This document shows, in pieces, positions 32,232-38,902 of a DNA stretch of 39,572 nucleotides. The notes beneath the pieces were generated by a model. The model saw only the letters and a program-made list of their open reading frames with translations. It did not search any database and had not been told where the DNA came from. The stretch is from a virus. The DNA is taken from IMG/VR virus record IMGVR_UViG_3300027852_000092, positions 1 to 39,572 of that record; one strand, written 5' to 3'. Within the stretch, counting starts at the first letter, position 1. Each line of letters opens with the position of its first letter. The translations under genes and the position numbers were made by a program.

Positions 32232-32285
32232 TGTACCACCCGCGCAATCCTGCGCATCAACTGACCACAACAACTGGAGACTACT

Positions 32286-33002
32286 ATGACCAAACAATTC
32301 ATCGCCCACGCTGACGAACCTCGCACCTTTGCCGACAAAAAAGGCGCGACCAAAGCGATCAAACGTGACCTCACGAAACATTGGGACGCCCACGGCGACG
32401 TTCTTTTTGACACCGGCTTTGACGTGAAAGAATCTGGTGATCGTTTCGGCGTGATCTTGTACTGCGACCTGACTGCCAAGTCTGCGAAAAAACTCGTGGG
32501 CGCGGAGCTGACTGGTTACGTGATCGAACCACAACTCACGGAGGAACCTGTGAAAAAATCCAAGCCCGCAAAACCTGCGACAACTGCAAAACCTGCAACG
32601 ACCGACGCGCCCAAAAAGCCCTCGCGTCGCAAAGGTCAAGTGCGCGTTGCACCGACAACCTACGCGCTCATCCCGTGCCGCGCTGGCTCGAAGCAACAAG
32701 CGATCATCGACATGATCTCGCGCGGCAACGTCTGGGACCAACCGTTCCTCGACGACGACGAAAACGAGATCGGTAAACTGTCGCTTGTTGGCGGCGCGAC
32801 GCTCGACGACCTGCGCACTGTCTGCATCAAAAAAGATGGCGTGACGCCGTGGGACGACAACTCGATCCGGTCCGCGTTGTACTACGACCTCAAAGACAAA
32901 GGCTACGGTACGTCCACGCAATTCGTTGACGGCATCCCGATCTACTCGCTCGTCCTGCCTGTAGGCGTCGATGCACCTTTGCCCGCAAAAGGCACATCCT
33001 AA
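32286..33002 (+). CDS. Two-domain protein with Lys/Pro/Thr linker, possible DNA-binding
   Basis: The 238-residue protein starts after ACTGGAG. Residues 1-85 are an N-terminal alpha/beta domain (FIAHADEPRTFADKKGATKAIKRDLTKHW). Residues 88-120 are a repetitive basic linker with PAKPATTAKPATTDAPKKP and RRKG. The C-terminal domain (IPCRAGSKQQAIIDMISRG, WDDNSIRSALYYDLKDKGYG) has the look of a winged-helix DNA-binding domain. A hairpin follows the gene. A DNA-binding role is inferred from basic linker and helix pattern. Confidence 0.55.
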   Translation: MTKQFIAHADEPRTFADKKGATKAIKRDLTKHWDAHGDVLFDTGFDVKESGDRFGVILYCDLTAKSAKKLVGAELTGYVIEPQLTEEPVKKSKPAKPATTAKPATTDAPKKPSRRKGQVRVAPTTYALIPCRAGSKQQAIIDMISRGNVWDQPFLDDDENEIGKLSLVGGATLDDLRTVCIKKDGVTPWDDNSIRSALYYDLKDKGYGTSTQFVDGIPIYSLVLPVGVDAPLPAKGTS

Positions 33003-33010
33003 GATCGTGC

Positions 33011-33038
33011 TTGCGCTCGTCAGGGCGCGGCATATAAC
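33011..33038 (+). promoter_or_regulatory. Weak candidate promoter before queC
   Basis: TATAAC (33033-33038) matches the -10 consensus at five of six positions, with TTGCGC (33011-33016) 16 bases upstream as a weak -35. It lies 99 bases before queC, but the terminator-like hairpin at 33046-33071 lies between, so productive use is uncertain. Confidence 0.25.
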
Positions 33039-33045
33039 GTTGGTG

Positions 33046-33071
33046 AGCGGTCGGCCTTCGGGTCGGCCGTT
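33046..33071 (+). terminator. Terminator-like hairpin with UUCG loop
   Basis: GGTCGGCC (33049-33056) and GGTCGGCC (33061-33068) can pair across a TTCG loop with two G-T wobbles, extended to 33046-33071 by outer pairs. It lies 44 bases after the stop of the 32286 gene and separates it from queC. No T-tract follows. Confidence 0.5.
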
Positions 33072-33083
33072 ACCAAGTAACCA

Positions 33084-33099
33084 GCGCGTTTAAACGCGC
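33084..33099 (+). repeat. 16-base perfect palindrome of the GTTTAAAC family
   Basis: GCGCGTTTAAACGCGC is a complete dyad upstream of queC. It is the longest of eight GTTTAAAC copies in the window: 552-559, 4081-4088, 13538-13545, 21767-21774, 23599-23606, 27156-27163, 33088-33095 and 35597-35604. All eight have C on the left (CGTTTAAAC), and six of eight have G on the right. Coding copies usually contain a TTA leucine codon. Confidence 0.85.
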
Positions 33100-33136
33100 A
33101 CCTGTGATGGACTAACCAGGAAAGGAAAACCATCTC

Positions 33137-33979
33137 ATGACCTCCAAAGCACTCGTCGTCCTATCGGGCGGCCAAGACTCCACACTGTGCCTGCATTGGG
33201 CGCTTCAGCAGGGCTACGACGAAGTTCATGCTGTCGCGTTTGACTACGGTCAGAAGCACAACATCGAACTCGAGATGGCAGCACGTCAGTGCGCCGACTT
33301 GAACGTCGCGCTTGAGATCACGCACCTCGGTGCGAACATCCTCGCCGGAACGTCGCCTTTGACGAACCCAGACGAGAAGCTCGAGCAATACGAAGACGGC
33401 GACCTTCCTGGTGGCCTCGAAAAGACCTTCGTGCCGATGCGCAATCAACTCTTCCTGACCGTCGCTGCCAACCGCGCATATGTGCTTGGTGCAACGAACC
33501 TGATCACTGGCGTCTGCCAGGAGGACTCAGGCGGGTATCCCGATTGCCGTCAAATCTTCATCCACGCCGTCCGCGACGCGTGCAACACGGGCACCTTCAC
33601 GGGTGAACCTGGCACAGTGTCGAACCTGACGATCCACACGCCGCTGATGAATCTCAGCAAGGCGGAGTCGATCATCATGGCGATGAAGATCCCAGGCGCC
33701 TATGCCGCATGGGCATACTCCCACACGGCCTACGACGGCGCCTATCCGCCCAACGGTGCAGATCATGCGACCGTGCTGCGTGCGCAAGGCTTTGAGGCCG
33801 CGGGCGTTCCCGATCCTTTGATCTGTCGCGCATCGTGCGAGGGCTTGATGGAATTGCCGGACACCGACAACTACGACGTTGCTCGGAAGGTCACTGACAA
33901 GGGACCGAAAGGCAAAAAGAAGTCGTGGACAGCGGATGAATTTGTTGCGCTGGTCGCGGATGCGGTAGGAGCAGCATGA
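33137..33979 (+). CDS. queC: QueC-like 7-cyano-7-deazaguanine synthase lacking zinc cysteines
   Basis: QueC uses ATP and ammonia to turn CDG into preQ0. The 280-residue protein has the PP-loop SGGQDS (10-15), then FDYGQKHNIEL and the family's FVPMRNQLFL. The C-terminal zinc site of QueC is four cysteines in an SCY and CGxCxxC arrangement. At the matching place (about 195-219) I read SHTAYDGAYPPNGADHATVLRAQGF, placing Ala198, Asn206, Asp209 and Thr212 where cysteines are expected. A pair of cysteines follows at LICRASCEG. The remaining catalytic segments look intact. It overlaps folE by four bases. Confidence 0.85.
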   Translation: MTSKALVVLSGGQDSTLCLHWALQQGYDEVHAVAFDYGQKHNIELEMAARQCADLNVALEITHLGANILAGTSPLTNPDEKLEQYEDGDLPGGLEKTFVPMRNQLFLTVAANRAYVLGATNLITGVCQEDSGGYPDCRQIFIHAVRDACNTGTFTGEPGTVSNLTIHTPLMNLSKAESIIMAMKIPGAYAAWAYSHTAYDGAYPPNGADHATVLRAQGFEAAGVPDPLICRASCEGLMELPDTDNYDVARKVTDKGPKGKKKSWTADEFVALVADAVGAA

Positions 33980-34542
33980 GCGCCTATTCCGAAAAGATGG
34001 TCCGCGAGATACTGAACCTGATCGAACCGGGTGAACGCGAAGGGCTGGTGGAAACACCGGCCCGGGTCGTCAAGGCTTGGAAGACGTGGTTCGGTGGCTA
34101 CGACACCCAACCCGAATCTGTGCTCAAGGTGTTCGAAGACGGCGCTGAGGGCGTTGACGAGATGGTGATCGAAGTCGACATTCCGTTCTATACGCACTGC
34201 GAACATCACATGGCGCCTTTCTTCGGGCTGGCTTCTGTCGCCTATATCCCGAATGGCAAGGTGCTGGGCCTGTCGAAGATGAACCGACTCGTTGACCTGT
34301 TCGCGCGTCGATTGCAGGTCCAAGAGCGGTTGACCAACCAAATTGCCGACGCTCTCGACGAGGGCTTGAAGCCAAAAGGGGTTGGTGTGCTACTTCGTGC
34401 CCGTCACATGTGCGTTGAGTCGCGTGGCGTTCAACATCGTGGTTGCTCAACGACGACGTCCGCCTTGCGCGGGTGCATCAAAGAAGAACCTGACGCGCGG
34501 ATGGAATTCCTGACGCTCGCCAAAACCAACACGCCAATCTAG
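33976..34542 (+). CDS. folE: GTP cyclohydrolase I (FolE)
   Basis: FolE opens GTP to dihydroneopterin triphosphate, the first step shared by folate and 7-deazaguanine pathways. The 188-residue protein has THCEHHMAPFFG (73-84), with zinc ligands Cys75 and His78, and RHMCVESRGVQHRG (143-156), with Cys146. It also has GLSKMNRLVDLFARRLQVQERLT (98-120), the family's typical core. It starts in the queC stop with AGGAG upstream. As a gene between queC and queF it serves the DNA-modification pathway rather than folate. Confidence 0.93.
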   Translation: MSAYSEKMVREILNLIEPGEREGLVETPARVVKAWKTWFGGYDTQPESVLKVFEDGAEGVDEMVIEVDIPFYTHCEHHMAPFFGLASVAYIPNGKVLGLSKMNRLVDLFARRLQVQERLTNQIADALDEGLKPKGVGVLLRARHMCVESRGVQHRGCSTTTSALRGCIKEEPDARMEFLTLAKTNTPI

Positions 34543-34552
34543 GAGGATCCCG

Positions 34553-35047
34553 ATGGCATTTAAACCCCTATCCAATCCCGATGATCTCGAAGCCCTCGGC
34601 TCGGGCAATTCGGGTTTCGATCCCGCGAACGCTGAACCGGCTGACGCGCGCTTTCTCGAGACGTTTCCGAACCCAATGGCTCAGGTCGCAGGAGCGCCCA
34701 TGATCCAGTTCGGTGGCTATGAAGATCCGAAGGAGTTCACGTCGCTCTGTCCGAAGACAGGGCAACCCGACTTCGCTCGCATCGTGCTCGAGTATGTGCC
34801 CAAGGACTCGTGCATCGAGTCGAAGAGCTGGAAACTGTATCTCGGGTCCTTCCGCAATGCGCAGGAATTCCATGAGGCCTGCGTTGCGCGTATCCTCCGC
34901 GACGTGGTCGCAGCCTGCGATCCGCACTGGGTGCGCGTGACAGGCCAGTTCACTCCTCGCGGCGGAATCTCGATCAACCCGGAAATGGTTTATGATCGAG
35001 CACGGGAGCAGGCAATCGCAGAAGCGAAAATGCCAGAACCTAACTAA
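34553..35047 (+). CDS. queF: QueF, NADPH-dependent preQ0 reductase
   Basis: QueF reduces the nitrile of preQ0 to the aminomethyl group of preQ1 with NADPH. The 164-residue length matches single-domain QueF. The catalytic Cys66 and Asp73 lie in SLCPKTGQPDF. The NADPH-binding motif ESKSWKLYL (89-97) is present, as is FHE at 106-108. QueF-like archaeosine amidinotransferases lack that NADPH motif, so this is likely a true reductase. It starts after AGGAGG ten bases after folE. The preQ1 product would be the substrate for the downstream dpdA. Confidence 0.9.
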   Translation: MAFKPLSNPDDLEALGSGNSGFDPANAEPADARFLETFPNPMAQVAGAPMIQFGGYEDPKEFTSLCPKTGQPDFARIVLEYVPKDSCIESKSWKLYLGSFRNAQEFHEACVARILRDVVAACDPHWVRVTGQFTPRGGISINPEMVYDRAREQAIAEAKMPEPN

Positions 35048-35053
35048 ACAAGG

Positions 35054-35089
35054 TGAGCGCCTGCTTTCGCTATTGACCGCGGGCGCTCA
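35054..35089 (+). terminator. Hairpin after queF
   Basis: TGAGCGCC (35054-35061) pairs with GGCGCTCA (35082-35089) around a 20-base loop, seven bases after the queF stop. There is no T-run. A promoter -35 box lies within its loop region, so transcripts from that promoter start after it. Confidence 0.5.
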
Positions 35090-35101
35090 TTGCACTACAG
35101 T
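35073..35101 (+). promoter_or_regulatory. Sigma70-like promoter for the dpdA operon
   Basis: TTGACC (35073-35078) and TACAGT (35096-35101) are separated by 17 bases, 34 bases before the small gene at 35135 that leads to dpdA. The -35 matches five of six and the -10 four of six. No copy of the ATAAG-TCG-CTTAT operator overlaps it, so its control should differ from the 31706 promoter. Confidence 0.5.
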
Positions 35102-35134
35102 GACGACACAAACCCGAACACAACGGAGACCGAT

Positions 35135-35308
35135 ATGAGTCCTTTAACAGCAGCCCAAGAAGCATTCCTGGTTCAGATGAAACTGAACAACACGGACAAC
35201 CGCGCACTGCAAGTCATGCGTGCCGCGTTCATTCACCGCAACAACATCGACGCGCGCCAGGCGCAGAATGTTGCGTTCGCTGAGGCCCTCGACAAGGTTG
35301 CTGGTTAA
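35135..35308 (+). CDS. Small hypothetical protein upstream of dpdA
   Basis: The 57-residue protein starts at ATG 35135 after ACAACGGAG. It is helical (LTAAQEAFLVQMKLNNTDNRALQVMRAAFIHRNN) and ends DARQAQNVAFAEALDKVAG. Its TAA stop shares its last A with the dpdA start (TAATG), so the two are translationally coupled. No family is recognised. Coupling hints at a role with DpdA, which is only inference. Confidence 0.6.
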   Translation: MSPLTAAQEAFLVQMKLNNTDNRALQVMRAAFIHRNNIDARQAQNVAFAEALDKVAG

Positions 35309-36621
35309 TGCACCTCTACATGTCCGGCACGCCTCGAAACGATCCTTACCAGACCGTTGAGAATCGCCTCTGCACGCACCGCCTCTTTTCGATGCACGCT
35401 GAGTATGAGAAACCAGTGTTGCGTTGGGTCGATGATCTTGCGAAAGGCATCATGGACGCCGACGAGTATTTGAAGGCGTATCCTCAGCACAAAGACCTGA
35501 TCATCAACCGCGACATGAAACGACGCGAGGCCCAGGCCGAATATGGCCGGACGTTCGATTGGGACACAGCAGAGATCCTTGAGGACGTCTGCCAACGTTT
35601 AAACGGGCGCCCATACCCGAAGGCGATCCTGCTCGATTCCGGCGCGTTCACCGCATGGAACAAAGGCGAGGAAACAACAGTCGACGACGTGAAGCGAAAG
35701 TACTCACGCTTCATCGAACGCGCGGGCGATCTGTTCGACGAGATCTGGGGCATCAACCTTGACGTGATCCCGGGCGAAAAAGGACGAGATCCCACGGTCG
35801 ACGAACTCAAAAAAGCTGTGGAGGTTTCTGACATAAATTTTGAGATCCTGGTCAAAGAATTCGGTGACGTGATCCTGCCCGTCTATCACCAAGGCGAGTC
35901 AATCGCACGCCTGGACGAATGTGTCGCGCAGGTCGATGGCAAGTCGAACTACATTTGTATCTCGCCACGGAACGACCTCGCGGAATCGCATCGTGTCAAA
36001 TGGTCTCGCGACGCTCACGGCGAGCTGACACGCAACCATCCGCACATCATGACCCACGGCCTTGCAACAACAGGCAACAAGATGGTGCGCACCGTGCCTT
36101 GGTATTCAGGTGACTCCGCTGCTTGGGTTCAGCATGGTGGCTATGGAATGATCGACATCTTCCACGACGAAGATCACTCGTTCGGTCGCAAGCCAGACCC
36201 GCACTACATGAACTACTTCGTGTCGCTCGAGAACGTCGGTTACGATCTGTCAGGTGACAAGCTGTTCCCTGACGGGACGAAGATCAACGTGGGATCCTTG
36301 GGCGTCGATCACACCGCGCCTTTCAAAGAGATTGCTGACGCGTTGACCGCTGCCGGGATCCATCCCGACGAGTTTCCTTTTGGCGAGGATACAGGTCACC
36401 GACACGATCCCGCGAAAGCATATTGGTCACTGACCCACGCACCAGAACAGCAGGCCTACATTCGCGAACGCGTTGAACGACTCGGCTTCCCATTCGAGAT
36501 TGCCATCTGGGACTCGCGTGTTCGGAACCTGATCTGCATGGCTGAGTTCGTCGCATTTGCCGAGTGGGCAAAGACGTCAACGAAGTCAGCCGGTCAACTC
36601 GACGTACTGGGAGGACTGTGA
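35308..36621 (+). CDS. dpdA: DpdA-type DNA 7-deazaguanine transglycosylase
   Basis: DpdA proteins are relatives of tRNA-guanine transglycosylase that exchange guanine in DNA for a 7-deazaguanine. The 437-residue protein has TGT-like catalytic regions: LLDSGAF with Asp110, a second Asp152 in INLDVIPG, ILPVYHQGE near 190, HGLATTGNKM near 250, and SGDSAAWVQHGGYG near 270-283. The gene is the last in the queC-folE-queF-small gene-dpdA series, which makes function much clearer than similarity alone. It overlaps the RecD-like helicase start by one base. Confidence 0.85.
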   Translation: MHLYMSGTPRNDPYQTVENRLCTHRLFSMHAEYEKPVLRWVDDLAKGIMDADEYLKAYPQHKDLIINRDMKRREAQAEYGRTFDWDTAEILEDVCQRLNGRPYPKAILLDSGAFTAWNKGEETTVDDVKRKYSRFIERAGDLFDEIWGINLDVIPGEKGRDPTVDELKKAVEVSDINFEILVKEFGDVILPVYHQGESIARLDECVAQVDGKSNYICISPRNDLAESHRVKWSRDAHGELTRNHPHIMTHGLATTGNKMVRTVPWYSGDSAAWVQHGGYGMIDIFHDEDHSFGRKPDPHYMNYFVSLENVGYDLSGDKLFPDGTKINVGSLGVDHTAPFKEIADALTAAGIHPDEFPFGEDTGHRHDPAKAYWSLTHAPEQQAYIRERVERLGFPFEIAIWDSRVRNLICMAEFVAFAEWAKTSTKSAGQLDVLGGL

Positions 36622-37832
36622 TGCAATGGTCACCTGATCAAGATCGCGCGTTGAAGGCAATCGACGACTGGCTGAAACGCGGCGACAAACCATGGTTCAG
36701 CCTCGGCGGGTATGCCGGGACGGGTAAGACGACTCTCGCGAAGCACATCGCAGAAAACCACGGTGGCGAGGTCAAGTTTGCGGCCTTCACAGGCAAGGCG
36801 GCATCCGTCCTGCGTGCGAAAGGCTGTCCTGGTGCGACGACGATCCACAAATTGATCTACCAGCCGAAAGGATCGGTCGGCGAGAGCGAGATCGAAGAAC
36901 TGCAAAACCTGATCCAAGGCGAGGCTCTGAAAAAGGAGCCCGACGAGATGAAACTGTTCACATGGCGACGCGAACTCGAAAAGAAGAACGCGGACAGCAA
37001 TGCCGTGTTCGAACGCAAAGTAGAAGCAGAAATTCAGGAGGCGGACCTTGTCATTGTTGACGAAAGCTCCATGGTCGATAAACGCATGGGAAACGATCTT
37101 GAGTCCTACGGAATCCCTGTACTGTATCTTGGAGACCCAGGTCAGCTGCCACCAGTCAAAGGAAAGCCGCGACTCGGTCCGAATGACTACGACTTTGTCC
37201 TTGAGGAAATCCACCGTCAAGCTGCTGACTCCCCCATCATCTGGCTAGCCAATGAAATACGGCACGGGAAACCTGTGCAGTATGGCGAGTTCGGTGACGG
37301 GCAAGTCAAGCTGCTGCGCAAGAACGAGTGGGACATAGACGTGATCTGCTCGGCCAACCAAGTGATCACCGGCATGAACAAGTCGCGGTTCCGCATCACG
37401 CGCGACATGCGCAAGCACATCGGGTTCACTGAGGTGTTCCCGCTCGCAGGCGACAAACTGATCTGCCGCAAGAACGACCACGAACTTGGCGTCCTCAACG
37501 GCGTGACGTGTCGCGCGATCAACGAGGGGCGCAAACGCGGCAACATCATCCACTTGGACATCGAGTACGATGGCAAGGAACACATGGGCAAGATTTGTGA
37601 TCCCGGCTACTTCCAGGAGAACTATGGCGAACGAACTCACTATCCCAAAGGCGACGGCATTCAGCACTTCGACTATGGGTACTGCATCACGGGCCACAAG
37701 TCGCAGGGCTCGCAATGGAATCACGTCGTCATAGCGGACGACCTGATGCGACGCAACGACCGGGAGCAACGCAAGAAGTGGCTCTACACGGTATTCACTC
37801 GCGCCGAGGAGCGCTTAACCTACTATGTCTAA
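36621..37832 (+). CDS. RecD/Dda-like superfamily 1 helicase
   Basis: The start at 36621 overlaps the dpdA TGA and follows GGAGG. The 403-residue protein has Walker A GGYAGTGKTT (29-38) and a FTGKAASVL motif Ia. Walker B is VIVDESSMV (about 142-150), with GDPGQLPPV near 171, GYCITGHKSQGSQW near 352 and YTVFTRAEERL near the end. These are features of 5'-3' SF1B helicases like Dda and RecD2. It is probably the replicative or recombination helicase serving the phage; there is no extra nuclease domain. Confidence 0.9.
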   Translation: MQWSPDQDRALKAIDDWLKRGDKPWFSLGGYAGTGKTTLAKHIAENHGGEVKFAAFTGKAASVLRAKGCPGATTIHKLIYQPKGSVGESEIEELQNLIQGEALKKEPDEMKLFTWRRELEKKNADSNAVFERKVEAEIQEADLVIVDESSMVDKRMGNDLESYGIPVLYLGDPGQLPPVKGKPRLGPNDYDFVLEEIHRQAADSPIIWLANEIRHGKPVQYGEFGDGQVKLLRKNEWDIDVICSANQVITGMNKSRFRITRDMRKHIGFTEVFPLAGDKLICRKNDHELGVLNGVTCRAINEGRKRGNIIHLDIEYDGKEHMGKICDPGYFQENYGERTHYPKGDGIQHFDYGYCITGHKSQGSQWNHVVIADDLMRRNDREQRKKWLYTVFTRAEERLTYYV

Positions 37833-38256
37833 TGATTTCCACCAATACCTTGCGCGGCAGTGTGCTGTCGGTCGCGAGAAGTTCGGCCCAGGCGAACGTC
37901 GCAAAGGCGTCCAGGAGCATATCCTGCAGGAGTTCGACGAGATCGACAAAGCCGAAACGAAGCAAGAAGCAGCTGACGAATGGGTAGACGTCGCGATCCT
38001 TTCTCTGGACGGCCTCATGCGCGCCGTGCGCGAGGGCTTGCGCGAGCAGCTCAAAGATGCACCCGAAGGGCCGAACTACGACAACAACGGCCAGCTGATC
38101 GGCTTCAACGGTGAACCGACCAACGATTGCGTTGCCGGAATCACCATGAACTTGATCGTGGCGAAGCAGCACAAAAACGAGCTGCGCGACTTCGGTGATT
38201 GGCGTGGCGTGTCGGAAGACGAAGCCATCAACCACAAGGAGGGGATCCATGACTGA
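37825..38256 (+). CDS. MazG/MazZ-like dNTP pyrophosphohydrolase (DUF550-type)
   Basis: The 143-residue helical protein has REKFGPGERRKGVQEHILQEFDEIDKAETKQEAADEWVDVAILSLDG (about 17-63). The acidic E-x2-E and D-E-W-x-D arrangement is that of MazG-type enzymes, which hydrolyse NTPs or dNTPs to monophosphates. The family named dATP/dGTP diphosphohydrolase (MazZ) in phages is the closest I recognise. No PurZ, the marker of 2-aminoadenine phages, is visible. A role in shaping the dGTP pool beside a guanine-modifying pathway is an appealing inference. Confidence 0.7.
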   Translation: MSNDFHQYLARQCAVGREKFGPGERRKGVQEHILQEFDEIDKAETKQEAADEWVDVAILSLDGLMRAVREGLREQLKDAPEGPNYDNNGQLIGFNGEPTNDCVAGITMNLIVAKQHKNELRDFGDWRGVSEDEAINHKEGIHD

Positions 38257-38899
38257 TATCCGCACACTCGTCTTCGACACGGAGACCAACGGCAAGCGCC
38301 CGAAACGTGCGCAGCTGGCCGACGAACCAGCGATCACGCAGATCGCCGCAATCCTGTTCTGGGGGCGTCGTCCTGTCGCGCACCTGTCCACCTTCGTCGA
38401 ACCGCTGACGTTCCAAGGCAAGCCCGCGACGATCCCAACGGAACAGTTCTTCATTGACTCAGGCATCACGCAGGAGACCGTCGATGCTGTTGGTCGCCCG
38501 CTCAAAACCGGCCTCGCTGAGTTCAATCAGATGGTGAAGGTTTCCGACCGTATCATCGCGCACAACATCCAGTTCGATGATCCGATCACTCGGTCGAACT
38601 ACTGCCGCGTCGCAGCACCTCAGCGGGAGTATTGGGATACTCCTAAGTATTGCACTATGAAGACGCTGGAGCCCGTGCTAAAACTGCCGGGCAAGTACGG
38701 TTACAAATTCCCGACGCTCGACGAGAGCTACCGGGCGCTTGTTGACCCGCACGGATTCGAAGGTGCGCACGATGCAATGGAAGACGTGAAAGCGTGTGCT
38801 GCTGTATTGTTCGCGATAGAAGACAAGATCGCGGAGGGCGATCCTCGCTTTGAGGGACATCCTTTGTGGCAACTGCCAGAAAACTGGCCCAAGGAGTAA
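38249..38899 (+). CDS. DnaQ-like 3'-5' exonuclease (DEDDh)
   Basis: The start at 38249 follows AAGGAGG, giving 216 residues; it overlaps the previous gene by eight bases. Exo motifs are DTET (10-13), AHNIQFDDPI near 110 and HDAMEDVKAC near 171-180, which supplies the last catalytic His and Asp. This is the proofreading-type exonuclease fold. No polymerase domain is attached, so it would act alone or with a separate polymerase outside the window. Confidence 0.85.
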   Translation: MTDIRTLVFDTETNGKRPKRAQLADEPAITQIAAILFWGRRPVAHLSTFVEPLTFQGKPATIPTEQFFIDSGITQETVDAVGRPLKTGLAEFNQMVKVSDRIIAHNIQFDDPITRSNYCRVAAPQREYWDTPKYCTMKTLEPVLKLPGKYGYKFPTLDESYRALVDPHGFEGAHDAMEDVKACAAVLFAIEDKIAEGDPRFEGHPLWQLPENWPKE

Positions 38900-38902
38900 C
38901 GG

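Noticed and set aside
31875-32921. Long minus-strand open frame (348 residues) opposite the small-gene cassette
   Set aside because: Spans several supported plus-strand genes with their own Shine-Dalgarno sites; composition is that of an antisense frame.
34553-35047. Idea that the QueF gene is an archaeosine-forming QueF-like enzyme
   Set aside because: The NADPH-binding motif ESKSWK, Cys66 and Asp73 are all present, which favours the reductase.
37825-38256. Idea that the phage has a 2-aminoadenine (Z) genome because of the MazZ-like gene
   Set aside because: No PurZ-like adenylosuccinate synthetase, DatZ or Z-type polymerase is visible, and the pathway genes present act on guanine.
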